A stretch of DNA of 64,000 bases from Delphinapterus leucas (taxonomy: Eukaryota; Chordata; Mammalia; Artiodactyla; Monodontidae), in NCBI RefSeq assembly GCF_002288925.2, contig NW_022098076.1:88990135-89054134 (forward strand). Direction: 5' to 3'. The notes beneath the pieces were generated by a model. It had not been told where the DNA came from. It saw nothing but the letters and a program-made list of their open reading frames with translations, and made no database searches. This document shows, piece after piece, positions 58,501 through 63,897 of the stretch (position 1 is the stretch's first letter; each line of letters starts with the position of its first letter). Made by a program: the position numbers and the translations under genes.

Positions 58501-59650
58501 GCGGCACCTGGGGCTGGGGTGTCTTGGGCGCCTGCTTGCTGGGGTGTCTTGGGCGCCTGCTTGCTGGGGTGTCTTGGGTGCCTGCTTGCTGGGGTATCTC
58601 GGGCGCCGCCTGCTGGGGTGTCTCGGGCGCGGGCCGCCGCCTGCTTCGCGCTGGGCTCTGGGCACTCATTGCACTCGTGCTTTTCCGTCTCTGACAGTTC
58701 ACCTCTGGGGCACAGAGGAGGTTGCTGCCTGGCTGGAGCACCTCAGTCTCTGTGAGTATAAGGACATCTTCACGCGGCACGACATCCGGGGCTCAGAGCT
58801 CCTGCACCTGGAGCGGAGGGACCTCAAGGTACTTCCACAGCGTCTCCTGGGAAGGCGCACCTGCGCTCCCCGCGGCTCCCCTGTCCCCTCCCTCTGACCT
58901 GGCCTTGTCCCAGTGTCAGCAGTCTCCTCACCGTTCTTCTCAGGCCTTTGTGCGTGACCCGGGGTGACGACCTGGGGGTGATGCGACCTGGGGGTGATGC
59001 GTGGCGGCTCCCAGATGTGATGTCTCACCTGCTGGGGAGTCTCGCTCTCTTAGCCTAACTGGACAGTGGGCCATGTTAGCGTTAAAAACCCTTTGGGGAA
59101 TGCAGCCCTCCGCTAGTCAAGCTGAAGTGTTCTCTGTGATGACAGCCATCCGGGTGAAGGGGACCCAGCGGACGGGGTTCCTTCCCCAGTTGGCCGCTTT
59201 CTGGCTCCCCCAGTGGCCCCGCTCGCCCGTCTCCCTCCCCTCGGGAGGACGCGGGGCGGCCTGACCCGGGGCTCCCGGAACTTGGCTCTCTGTGCCGCTC
59301 AGGCCGTATCCCGTCTGGAGAGGCTGAGAGGCCGCCGAGGGCGTCGGGACAGTGGCGCCCTCGGGTCGCCTCGCTTGTCTGTGTTTTGCTCCGTGTGCCC
59401 TTGACAGCTCCCGTCAGGGACCGGGACGTGGCGGGCGGCCGCGGGCTGCTGGTTTCGGGCGCCGTCTCCGGCCGCGTCCCCCGTTGTCGCTTTCACCCTC
59501 ACTCGTGTTCAGACGCGGGTGGCATCGCGCCGAGGCCTGAGCGCTGTCCTCTCCTTGCAGGACCTCGGCGTGACCAAGGTGGGCCACATGAAGAGGATCC
59601 TGTGTGGCATCAAGGAGCTGAGCCGCAGCACCCCTGCCGCCGAGGCCTAG
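25491..59650 (+). CDS. DGKD: Diacylglycerol kinase delta, 27 coding exons, 5' end outside window
   Basis: Phosphorylates diacylglycerol with ATP to give phosphatidic acid, ending DAG signalling to protein kinase C and similar C1 proteins; the family acts at plasma and vesicle membranes. Twenty-seven exons were located by conserved protein sequence and GT-AG junctions; they sum to 3,303 nt, exactly 1,100 codons plus stop. Domains in order: PH C-terminus (1-35), C1 (48-97), C1 (120-170), DAGKc (about 204-330, GGDG at 262-265), Ser/Glu-rich linker, DAGKa (about 610-830) and SAM (1028-1093). This architecture is the type II DGK family (delta, eta, kappa). The C-terminal SAM domain and the sequence itself fit delta; kappa lacks SAM. 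The length fits a full protein near 1,214 residues once about 114 N-terminal residues are added. No frameshift or premature stop was seen. The start codon and first exons lie left of the window. Confidence 0.97.
25850..25982 (+). CDS. DGKD: DGKD exon 2 in window: first C1 domain, part 1
   Basis: Residues 36-79 plus the first base of codon 80. It contains the start of C1 domain 1, [20 protein letters not shown], with the first His at 48 and the CxxC zinc ligands. Acceptor tttgcag, donor gtacga, downstream phase 1. Confidence 0.97.
25983..26766 (+). other. DGKD: DGKD intron, no feature seen
   Basis: 784 bases of unique-looking sequence splitting C1 domain 1. Nothing recognisable inside. Confidence 0.8.
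26767..26873 (+). CDS. DGKD: DGKD exon 3 in window: first C1 domain, part 2
   Basis: Residues 80-115. Completes C1 domain 1 with ligands in [10 protein letters not shown] and the final Cys at 97, then an acidic stretch IIEDEDG. Acceptor ctcacag; the donor gtatgcc is weaker than its neighbours but the frame to the next exon is exact. Confidence 0.96.
26874..27199 (+). other. DGKD: DGKD intron, no feature seen
   Basis: 326 bases, GC-rich, between the two C1 domains. Confidence 0.85.
27200..27325 (+). CDS. DGKD: DGKD exon 4 in window: second C1 domain, part 1
   Basis: Residues 116-157, 42 whole codons. Starts C1 domain 2 at His120 ([20 protein letters not shown]) and ends WCKAM. Acceptor cttgcag, donor gtgagc. 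Confidence 0.97.
27475..27577 (+). CDS. DGKD: DGKD exon 5 in window: second C1 domain, part 2
   Basis: Residues 158-191 plus one base. [16 protein letters not shown] completes C1 domain 2 (last Cys 170), then the linker [17 protein letters not shown] leads to the kinase domain. Acceptor ttccag, donor gtgggt. Confidence 0.97.
27578..28262 (+). other. DGKD: DGKD intron, no feature seen
   Basis: 685 bases before the catalytic domain; nothing recognisable. Confidence 0.85.
28263..28425 (+). CDS. DGKD: DGKD exon 6 in window: start of DAGKc catalytic domain
   Basis: Residues 192-245 plus two bases. Carries the first strand of the catalytic domain, [13 protein letters not shown], the conserved N-S-KSG motif of the DAG/sphingosine kinase fold, then the helix with [16 protein letters not shown]. 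Acceptor cacctag, donor gtagga. Confidence 0.97.
28470..28800 (-). mobile_element. Possible L1 3' UTR fragment, antisense
   Basis: aaagatacagaaaattttaa followed by ttacccttcccaaattccac resembles L1M 3' ends. Weak. Confidence 0.4.
29111..29129. repeat. Poly(G) run
   Basis: GGGG C followed by 13 consecutive G. Likely length-variable; inside the intron between exons 6 and 7. Confidence 0.9.
30911..31019 (+). CDS. DGKD: DGKD exon 7 in window: nucleotide-binding GGDG loop
   Basis: Residues 246-282. Encodes [22 protein letters not shown] at 262-265 is the glycine-rich ATP-phosphate loop of diacylglycerol kinases and is intact, so nothing here argues against catalysis. Acceptor ctctgcag, donor gtacct. 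Confidence 0.98.
31020..33647 (+). other. DGKD: DGKD intron with L1 piece and G-rich stretch
   Basis: L1 fragment at 31330-32090, then GC-rich unique sequence. 33100-33200 has many GGG/GGGG runs on the + strand, a possible G-quadruplex region. Confidence 0.75.
31330..32090 (-). mobile_element. L1 3' UTR fragment, antisense
   Basis: gatattgccagactgctctc, cctaatgctcataaaactg and similar phrases match old L1 3' UTR order. Lies in the intron between exons 7 and 8. Confidence 0.55.
33648..33787 (+). CDS. DGKD: DGKD exon 8 in window: DAGKc second half
   Basis: Residues 283-328 plus two bases. [18 protein letters not shown] is the second family signature (PxGTGND), followed by the helix [16 protein letters not shown]. 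Acceptor gtctcag, donor gtgagt. Confidence 0.97.
33788..34705 (+). other. DGKD: DGKD intron, no feature seen
   Basis: 918 bases, unique-looking. Confidence 0.8.
34706..34790 (+). CDS. DGKD: DGKD exon 9 in window: end of DAGKc, Ser-rich linker
   Basis: Residues 329-357. [12 protein letters not shown] closes the catalytic domain; a Ser/Thr/Glu-rich tail follows ([15 protein letters not shown]). Acceptor gtgcag, donor gtattt. Confidence 0.95.
34791..35902 (+). other. DGKD: DGKD intron with hAT fossil
   Basis: 1.1 kb; only the hAT-type element at 35288-35452 is recognisable. Confidence 0.8.
35288..35452 (-). mobile_element. hAT-Charlie MER-type element, reverse
   Basis: Same family as 8484-8658 in the opposite direction: begins cagcagttggcaaactacag and ends agtaaagttggccaaccctg. 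Lies in the intron between exons 9 and 10. Confidence 0.6.
35903..35997 (+). CDS. DGKD: DGKD exon 10 in window: linker helix
   Basis: Residues 358-388 plus two bases, [20 protein letters not shown] onward. A predicted helical segment between the split catalytic halves that is characteristic of type II DGKs. Acceptor tggcag, donor gtgagt. Confidence 0.96.
36079..36178 (+). CDS. DGKD: DGKD exon 11 in window: linker
   Basis: Residues 389-422, [20 protein letters not shown] then [13 protein letters not shown]: a helix followed by an acidic, phosphorylatable stretch. Acceptor ccacag, donor gtgcgt. Confidence 0.96.
36255..36534 (+). CDS. DGKD: DGKD exon 12 in window: long variable linker
   Basis: Residues 423-515 plus one base; the largest coding exon seen. 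Begins [20 protein letters not shown], passes through a Pro/Glu/Gly/Ser-rich low-complexity part (about 450-477) and ends with the conserved [20 protein letters not shown]. The middle is GC-rich and looks fast-evolving. Acceptor gcccag, donor gtagcc. Reading on into the intron stays open for 22 codons to a TGA at 36600-36602. Confidence 0.96.
36535..39032 (+). other. DGKD: DGKD intron with a 3' UTR-like block
   Basis: First 1.2 kb is very GC-rich. From about 37780 to 38310 the composition switches to AT-rich with AATAAA at 37985-37990 and 38299-38304; no repeat family recognised there. See findings. Confidence 0.7.
39033..39182 (+). CDS. DGKD: DGKD exon 13 in window: variable linker
   Basis: Residues 516-565 plus one base. 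Starts [15 protein letters not shown], contains [11 protein letters not shown] and ends GRSLRR. The second half matches my recollection of human DGKD only loosely, so it is probably poorly constrained. Acceptor ttgcacag, donor gtacag. Confidence 0.93.
39183..39989 (+). other. DGKD: DGKD intron, no feature seen
   Basis: 807 bases, C/T-rich on the + strand toward the acceptor. Confidence 0.8.
39990..40118 (+). CDS. DGKD: DGKD exon 14 in window: Ser-rich linker
   Basis: Residues 566-608 plus one base. [20 protein letters not shown] continues to [11 protein letters not shown]; a basic and Ser-rich region with likely phosphorylation sites (inference). Acceptor tctcatag, donor gtgagt. Confidence 0.95.
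40119..41331 (+). other. DGKD: DGKD intron, diverged old repeat possible
   Basis: 40240-40440 resembles an ancient interspersed repeat (ccctgtcttccaggagttca, cactgaggaggtgatactcg) that I cannot name. Remainder looks unique. Confidence 0.5.
41332..41428 (+). CDS. DGKD: DGKD exon 15 in window: entry to DAGKa accessory domain
   Basis: Residues 609-640 plus two bases: [20 protein letters not shown] then [13 protein letters not shown]. Leads into the accessory half of the kinase. Acceptor cccttacag, donor gtgagt. Confidence 0.96.
41429..42689 (+). other. DGKD: DGKD intron, unique part
   Basis: 1.26 kb without recognisable features before the sense L1 and SINE that fill the rest of this intron. 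Confidence 0.75.
42690..43580 (+). mobile_element. L1 3' end, sense, split by SINE
   Basis: gctgatgggaacgtgaggtg before the SINE; aggtccatcagccaaggat, agtagtggttgccggcgct, tggtatgtgagttatatctc and an A-rich tail after it. The tail ends 75 bases before DGKD exon 16. Confidence 0.85.
42778..43004 (+). mobile_element. CHR-type SINE nested in L1, sense orientation
   Basis: Short-form body followed by an (AAAC)n-type tail. The flanking AAAACC(C)AGGGTTT duplication and the L1 3' UTR on both sides show insertion into an existing L1. Confidence 0.93.
43656..43766 (+). CDS. DGKD: DGKD exon 16 in window: DAGKa
   Basis: Residues 641-677 plus two bases. [20 protein letters not shown] and [15 protein letters not shown], the conserved N-N-Y-F-G-I-G-x-D-A signature of the accessory domain. 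Acceptor ttgcag, donor gtgggt. Confidence 0.97.
43767..45442 (+). other. DGKD: DGKD intron
   Basis: Contains the 21-bp tandem duplication at 44051 and a short poly(T) run near 45158; otherwise unique-looking. Confidence 0.75.
44051..44092. repeat. 21-bp tandem duplication
   Basis: Two identical copies of tctcccctaaatcaccacgt+a, followed by a partial copy (tcaccacgtgtctcccc). In the intron between exons 16 and 17. Confidence 0.9.
45443..45539 (+). CDS. DGKD: DGKD exon 17 in window: DAGKa
   Basis: Residues 678-710, [20 protein letters not shown] and onward to EQKVLLE. Acceptor ccccctag, donor gtgagc. Confidence 0.97.
45681..45788 (+). CDS. DGKD: DGKD exon 18 in window: DAGKa
   Basis: Residues 711-746, 36 whole codons. 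[20 protein letters not shown] followed by [10 protein letters not shown], a near-invariant block in diacylglycerol kinases. Acceptor gctcag, donor gtacgt. Confidence 0.97.
45789..46748 (+). other. DGKD: DGKD intron with old repeats
   Basis: 45990-46325 resembles the same unnamed ancient repeat type as 40240-40440, followed directly by the MIR at 46330. Confidence 0.55.
46330..46560 (+). mobile_element. MIR element
   Basis: gtgtgccagtccttctcagc, ccgttttacagatgagggaa and taacttgcccaagctcccac are MIR. Lies in the intron between exons 18 and 19. Confidence 0.75.
46749..46862 (+). CDS. DGKD: DGKD exon 19 in window: DAGKa
   Basis: Residues 747-784, 38 whole codons, [20 protein letters not shown] then [18 protein letters not shown]. 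Contains the D-x-x-LEVV accessory-domain motif. Acceptor cttccag, donor gtaccg. Confidence 0.97.
46863..47879 (+). other. DGKD: DGKD intron, no feature seen
   Basis: 1.0 kb, GC-rich, no repeat or exon recognised. Confidence 0.75.
47880..48014 (+). CDS. DGKD: DGKD exon 20 in window: end of DAGKa
   Basis: Residues 785-829, 45 whole codons. [20 protein letters not shown] then [19 protein letters not shown]; the VQVDGEPW-like motif closes the catalytic core. Acceptor gctcag, donor gtaaga. Confidence 0.97.
48280..48431 (+). CDS. DGKD: DGKD exon 21 in window: post-catalytic helix
   Basis: Residues 830-879 plus two bases, [20 protein letters not shown] to [11 protein letters not shown]. Charged and helical, C-terminal to the kinase. 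Acceptor gccctag, donor gtgggt. Confidence 0.96.
48432..49346 (+). other. DGKD: DGKD intron, no feature seen
   Basis: 915 bases, C/T-rich, possibly a diverged L2 but not assignable. Confidence 0.6.
49347..49458 (+). CDS. DGKD: DGKD exon 22 in window: helical region
   Basis: Residues 880-917, [20 protein letters not shown] then [18 protein letters not shown]. Heptad-like charge spacing suggests a coiled coil (inference). Acceptor ctccag, donor gtgcct. Confidence 0.96.
49543..49635 (+). CDS. DGKD: DGKD exon 23 in window: helical region
   Basis: Residues 918-948, 31 whole codons: [20 protein letters not shown] then [11 protein letters not shown]. Acceptor ctcccag, donor gtgagc. The intron before it is only 84 bp. 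Confidence 0.96.
49636..50546 (+). other. DGKD: DGKD intron, no feature seen
   Basis: 911 bases ending in the NAGNAG acceptor. Confidence 0.8.
50547..50666 (+). CDS. DGKD: DGKD exon 24 in window: helical region, NAGNAG acceptor
   Basis: Residues 949-988, 40 whole codons, [20 protein letters not shown] to EPGDEE. The start was set at the AG of 50545-50546 because this keeps the Gln of the family sequence. The acceptor reads GAGCAGCAG, so use of the next AG (50548-50549) would drop that Gln. Donor gtatgt. Confidence 0.95.
52230..53480 (-). mobile_element. L1 internal fragment, antisense
   Basis: AT-rich, with phrases such as tttatggcccaaaaggtgg, ggatgcatacaagtttcatc and agtctatttacatttatta that belong to old L1 bodies. 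No intact frame. Confidence 0.7.
53510..53840 (-). mobile_element. CHR-type SINE, intermediate-length form
   Basis: Reverse orientation with a T/A-rich tail at left, two or three copies of the cttcagtagttgtgg unit and the shared tRNA-like head at the right. Shorter internal array than the copy at 19472. Confidence 0.92.
55230..55600 (-). mobile_element. L1 3' UTR fragment, antisense, split by SINE
   Basis: attgtggtagaaaaacacaa through gatctccagaacttt resembles L1M 3' UTR; the tailless SINE sits inside it. Confidence 0.6.
55359..55550 (-). mobile_element. CHR-type SINE without poly(A) tail, perfect TSD
   Basis: Near-consensus short-form body starting directly at gcggtatgcgggcctc with no T-run (no A-tail). 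Perfect 9-bp duplication TAAACATTT at 55350-55358 and 55551-55559. It interrupts an antisense L1 3' UTR fragment. Confidence 0.93.
55913..55966. repeat. Perfect 18-bp inverted repeat, 18-base loop
   Basis: TGCTCCAAAGGTTTATCC at 55913-55930 and its exact reverse complement at 55949-55966. In the intron between exons 24 and 25. Confidence 0.95.
57498..57615 (+). CDS. DGKD: DGKD exon 25 in window: basic linker before SAM
   Basis: Residues 989-1027 plus one base, [20 protein letters not shown] then the Lys-rich [12 protein letters not shown]. Strongly basic, plausibly membrane- or phosphate-interacting (inference). Acceptor ccacacag, donor gtacct. It follows the largest in-gene intron (6.8 kb). 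Confidence 0.96.
57616..58697 (+). other. DGKD: DGKD intron with minisatellite
   Basis: 1.1 kb; unique apart from the 25-bp minisatellite at its end. Confidence 0.8.
58516..58643. repeat. 25-bp minisatellite before the SAM exon
   Basis: Five head-to-tail units of ggggtgtcttgggcgcctgc+ttgct: 58516-58540, 58541-58565, 58566-58590, 58591-58614 and a diverged fifth to 58643. The first three are nearly identical. Ends 54 bases before the exon at 58698. Confidence 0.93.
58698..58828 (+). CDS. DGKD: DGKD exon 26 in window: SAM domain, part 1
   Basis: Residues 1028-1071. [20 protein letters not shown], then [20 protein letters not shown]: helices 1-4 of a sterile alpha motif. SAM domains of DGK delta are known to polymerise and keep the enzyme in cytoplasmic assemblies. 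Acceptor ctgacag, donor gtactt. A minisatellite ends 54 bases upstream of the exon. Confidence 0.97.
58829..59560 (+). other. DGKD: Last DGKD intron
   Basis: 732 bases; CpG density rises sharply toward the terminal exon. A 15-bp stretch (gacctgggggtgatgc) is duplicated near 58970-59000. Confidence 0.8.
59561..59650 (+). CDS. DGKD: DGKD last coding exon: SAM C-terminus and stop
   Basis: Residues 1072-1100 and stop TAG at 59648-59650. [20 protein letters not shown] is the long last SAM helix; the tail SRSTPAAEA ends the protein. Acceptor tccttgcag. The exon continues as 3' UTR. Confidence 0.97.
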   Translation, partial: DLGVTKVGHMKRILCGIKELSRSTPAAEA

Positions 59651-60925
59651 CCTCCGCCCTCTGGGCCTGCGTCCCCCGCGCCTCCCGCGACTGAGCCGGC
59701 TCGGCGCCGCTCATGGTGCTACTCCCGCCGACCCGGCCCGGCGGCCTGGGCCCCGGGTCCCGACCCGCAACACAGCTACCTTCCAGCCGACGCCGCCTCC
59801 CGCCCCGTCCCGGGCCTGGGCTCCTCCGTGTGCCCTCAGCGGCGCAGCGCGGGTAACCAACCGGCTCCCGCCCCCGCCGGCCCGCGCTGTATCCCCGCGC
59901 GTCTGAGTGCCCTGGTGTGAGCGCGGCCTGGCTGCCTTCCGTCCCGCCGGTTCATTTTGACACGAAGGCGACGCTGGGTCCCCCTGAAGCCGAGCAGACG
60001 GTAGTTAGGGTCTGGGGCTGACGAGCTCGCGCCCCGACCGTCTTGGCCCCTCGTCCCTGGGCCGCGGGCGCGGGGTCCCCTCTGTGCCCAGGACGCCTGG
60101 CCTGTCGTCTCCCCGCGGACAGAGGCTGGTCCGTGTTTTCTGTGTGGAGGAGGCTTCCCGGGCTGCCAAGGGCGTCAGGGGCCGCCCAGAGTTTCTCACC
60201 CCGGGGCGGAGCCGCCAGGTCGGCGTCCCTCCGCGGGGACGAAGCTGAGCCGGGAACGGCCCCGGCGGTACCCCGGTCCTCACTGCCTGGGACTTGGCCC
60301 TTTTCTACGCTTCCGCCTCCCGGGGGCTGTGCGCCGCCGTCCCGAGGGGCCCGGGAGCGGGGGCGCTGTCGTCCCGAGGGGGTCCATGGGGGCGCGCGGC
60401 GGAGCAGCATTGACCTGCCGCTCGCTTCGCACGCGCTCTGGCGGGCCTCCCGGCGCTGAGCTCGGCCGAGGCCCTGCCCCAGGCCAGCTTGTCCCCGCGG
60501 GGGGCGGGGTGGCCGCGACCCACCCAGCTGTAGCGTCTCTCTCCGCGCCCCGAGGTTCCCGCCCATCAGAGCCTCCGCAGCGGGTGGAGGGGGGTGGAGG
60601 AAACCCAGTCGCCCCAAGTCCCTGGGTTTCAAAGTAGAACAGGCTGGCCCGGCCCGCGGTGCCAGACGCCGTCTGCTCTGTTGCTTCGGGCCGGGGGGCA
60701 CCCCGGGCTCTGAGGCCTTCAGGCCGACGCACAGGCGGGACTCGGCGGAGGAGGGCGCACGCGGGGCTTGGTGGCCGGTGCTACGGGGCCACCGCGGCCC
60801 TCAGCGCCCTCCCTTGGGAAAGCCTTAGGTTTAGGTCAAGCGTGGTGTTTAAAGGTAACGTCGTCAGTGATTAGAGCAACACTGTTTACGTGAAACCACT
60901 TTCTGAGGGTAGTGAGAGCGAGTGG

Positions 60926-60931
60926 AATAAA
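60926..60931 (+). terminator. DGKD: Possible proximal poly(A) signal
   Basis: Canonical AATAAA within the 3' UTR, 334 bases before the distal one. Use would give a shorter 3' UTR lacking the Pumilio-type motifs. Downstream sequence is GT-rich (gtgttgctgcgcgtgg region). Usage cannot be judged from DNA alone. Confidence 0.35.
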
Positions 60932-61213
60932 CACGAGCGTTGCGCGAGGCCGCGTCTGCAGGGCGGTGTCTCACGCGCGTTGTGGTGCGTGTTGCTGCGC
61001 GTGGGGCTGCCCTCTGGGCCCCCGCCGTGCTGCTGGACGGCTGTCCCTCAGGGGTCCCCGGGGTCTCACGGTCCTGTCAGTGTAGAGGGAGGGAGGAGGG
61101 ATCCCTGGAGTCTTGGAGAAAAGGTTTTGTGCCCTCTGGTGGGGCTTCCCCCATATTTATGATCTTAATTTATACAGCGCCCACCGTGGAAGCAAACGCC
61201 TCCTGTATCGCTA

Positions 61214-61243
61214 TGTACATATCCACATCTGGAGTTGTAAATA
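61214..61243 (+). promoter_or_regulatory. DGKD: Pair of Pumilio-type elements in DGKD 3' UTR
   Basis: TGTACATA at 61214-61221 and TGTAAATA at 61236-61243 both match the UGUANAUA Pumilio consensus. They lie 14 bases apart and end 16 bases before the poly(A) signal. The motif match is seen; binding is inferred. Confidence 0.5.
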
Positions 61244-61259
61244 CGTTGTTCTGTGTATA

Positions 61260-61265
61260 AATAAA
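61260..61265 (+). terminator. DGKD: DGKD poly(A) signal
   Basis: AATAAA followed by a T/G-rich stretch about 25-50 bases downstream, the normal arrangement for cleavage near 61283-61290. Confidence 0.85.
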
Positions 61266-61289
61266 GCAAGCCTGTTTTTGATCTTTCAC

Positions 61290-63650
61290 TGTCGGGTTTC
61301 TTGTTATCGTTCCTTGCGCTTGGACGTAAGATGTCGTTGCCAAAAATCTTCCCGAACTGGGTTCAGAATTACGTTTTTCAGCCGCTCTAAAAACAGGTTG
61401 AATTGGCGGTGGCTGAAAAGCAAAGTGGGATGAATGCCATTGTATTGTTTAGGGTGTAGGCTCTAGGATCTATTGGTTTAAAAATTCAGCGACCTTGGGG
61501 CCAGGTAGCACCAAGGTTCTCAGGCTTAATCGCGCGCAGCTTCAGCCCAGCCTACTGAGGGCCGGGTCGCTTTAGCTAATACCCTAACCTCCCAAGTCTT
61601 TTACACGCTACTGCAAACCGGAGCCCTCCTATGTACCGCTCTGTTTAATCATAGTACCTTTATTACAAGGGAGCTGCCTCTCCAAGCTCAAGGTCACTTT
61701 AATCATCCCCCAGTTTCCTGGGGTGAGGGATGGGGTCTGGGATCATAGAGTCGAAAACCAGGCAGGGTACCATAGGGCTGTGTGGGCTTTGGATGTGTAG
61801 GTTGCCTCCCCAGCAGCTTTCTTCTCTCTCCTTTGCTTAGCAGAGCCCCATTTTTGTCCTGGTATGCATGCTCCTCCCACCTGGCCATCCAGGATCAGGC
61901 CTCATGCTTACAAAATAACTGCCACTATTCCAGGGATCACATCCAAACATGACCATGTCCAGGCTAAGGTGTGGGTGTATAGGGGGGTTGTCTCTTCTGC
62001 GTCTTTTTTTTTAAGGTAAAAGGAAACCTTTCAGAAAGTCTGGCTTCCACTGACCTCCCCTAATGTCTCATTGTCTAGAATTGTATCACACACTCATGAC
62101 TAGACAAACGGGTGGGTGCAGAGGGAATGGGGCTATGCCAGTGATGGCTGATCACGGTGCTGCTGGCCTAACACATTTCTGTTATTTTATGCCAGGTGCC
62201 GGCTTAAGGACTTTACACATCCTAACTCACCTGTGTTCCTTAGCAAACCCTACGAGGTGGGTATCTGCACTTCACAGGTGAGGACACGGGCTCACAGAAG
62301 TTCATGACTTGTCCCAGCAGCACGTGGCAGGGACGGGAGTCACGGGGCAGTTGGGTACCGGAGATCACACCTCGAGGGCCATGCTGGTCCTGTGTCCCAG
62401 GCCTGACACCAACCCCAGCCCACGCTGACAGGTGAGGGAACGGCTTAAGTTACACACAGGCATCCTGGCCTGGAAGCCTGTGGTCCCTCTCACACTGGGA
62501 TGGCAACTGTGACCGCGCTGGCCGCCCAGCCCAGGTGCCGGCCTCGGAGCAGCGTCTGTTGCCACTTTTGATCACAAAAGCCTAATAAGCAGGTTGTAAA
62601 ACTCGCAGAGGAAAACCCGCCAGCTGGGGACCTGAAGGCTTTCTTGCTCGCGCCGTGGACGGAAGCATATCGACCAAAAAGCCTGCTGAGCTGCGCTTTC
62701 CGGGAAGTCATGTTGCCAGCCGGGCCCCACGCTGAGAACAAAATTGCCTGTGGTCCCAGGTCTCCAGGACGTGCGCGCGCAGGAGGAAAGTGCCTCAGCG
62801 TGGCCGCCGCCAGGCGCACCCTCGGGGCCGGGCGGGCCTCTGCAGTGCCAGGCAGGGCCGTTGTGCAGTGCCCATCACCGTGGAGGCCGTGACCGCTCGG
62901 GGTGGCCTCGACTTCCAGAAGAGCCGTTGTATCGTGGTCCCCACCCCCTCAGTACGCTGGTTCCAAGTCAAATCATTCATGTCATTGACCTGCTGCTGGC
63001 TGAACCGCGAGGCGCTCCATCCGTCGGGCCCAACCCAGACCCCAGGCTGCAGGTAGGAGCTGGTGGGCCCGAGGGCCCGGCCCCTGGGCTGTGGGGGTTG
63101 GGGCTGCTGATAGGAAGGTGGGGCCCCGCAGTGACCCCCCCCCACGGGACTAGAGCCACCTTCTCCCCGGGGGAGAAGCTGCGGGCGCATCAGGTCTGCT
63201 CAAGGCGGCCTGAGCCAGGATGCAGGCAACGAGCTCCTGGTGGGCGCTGGAGACGTCTCTTCCTTTAACTAGCTTGTGTGTCGCTGCCATGGCTTCACCT
63301 TCCTCTCTGCAGTGCGGTGCCTTCCCAGAATGTACACACACCCACGGTGATGGGTCACGTCTTTTACTGACAGGGCAGGACTGAGCACGGAAGGCGTGGC
63401 TGCTGTGTCTCCCGTCCAGCCTGGCTGAGGGGCCCAGGACTTGGCCCTTCACAGCCAAGTCTGTCCCAGAGGGAAGCCAACCTCTCCAAGCCAGCATTCT
63501 GGATTATCAGGGACTTCTTGGGCCCCGCCTCCCCTTTTTGCCAGGAAAGTGTCACATTTGAGTAAATATGTTTCCTGAAACACAAGCACCCCTGCCAGTT
63601 CTATTTTCCTAGAAGGAAAAGAGAACCAGACCACTTCCAGTTTCTTCAAA
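61290..63650. other. Intergenic region downstream of DGKD
   Basis: Only the MIR at 62170 is recognised. No gene supported on either strand. Confidence 0.65.
62170..62345 (+). mobile_element. MIR element
   Basis: tatgccaggtgccggcttaa, ccctacgaggtgggtatctg and gacttgtcccagcagcacgt follow the MIR consensus. Intergenic. Confidence 0.75.
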
Positions 63651-63674
63651 TACAATTATTACCACGAGTCTGAG

Positions 63675-63680
63675 TTTATT
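63675..63680 (-). terminator. Possible poly(A) signal of a convergent gene
   Basis: AATAAA on the minus strand with a GT-rich stretch downstream in that direction (63600-63650). In human the next gene, USP40, runs toward DGKD tail to tail a few kb away, so this may be its 3' end. No USP40 coding sequence was recognised. Confidence 0.3.
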
Positions 63681-63897
63681 TAAAACCAAAACACAGTTCT
63701 GTTATTTTTACAGCAGTACTGAAGTGGTATTTCTAAACATAAACCCCAGCGACTTAGCATCTGTAGTTCGCTTGGGAAAAAGGCCGGGAGAACATGAAGC
63801 AGTCAACGCACAGAGACGGGAGGTTACAAGTTGAACAGCTTATTTTTTCTTTAACAAACTCTTACAGCTCTCTCCCTGGAGCCCCACTCCATCCCCG

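Larger units (their letters stand above)
59250..60960. promoter_or_regulatory. CpG-island-like block over the 3' end of DGKD
   Basis: By eye CG dinucleotides are very dense from the last intron through most of the 3' UTR, far above the rest of the window. Mammalian CpG islands usually mark promoters, but 3'-terminal gene islands also occur. No TATA box or gene start is evident. Borders are approximate. Confidence 0.6.
59651..61285 (+). other. DGKD: DGKD 3' UTR
   Basis: About 1.6 kb from the stop codon to the expected cleavage site roughly 20 bases after the AATAAA at 61260. The first 1.1 kb is extremely GC- and CpG-rich; the last 400 bases return to ordinary composition. The exact cleavage position is inferred from the signal and the downstream T/G-rich stretch. 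Confidence 0.85.

Noticed and set aside
59952..60701. 249-residue open frame on the minus strand
   Set aside because: Lies in the CpG-rich 3' UTR where stop codons are rare by composition; Arg/Pro/Gly-rich, no domain.
61659..61664. AATAAA on the minus strand as the end of the convergent neighbour
   Set aside because: Only 375 bases from the DGKD end, with no GT-rich downstream element; the site at 63675 is better.
62490..62819. 109-residue minus-strand frame as a USP40 exon
   Set aside because: No similarity to a ubiquitin protease that I can recognise and no supporting splice sites.
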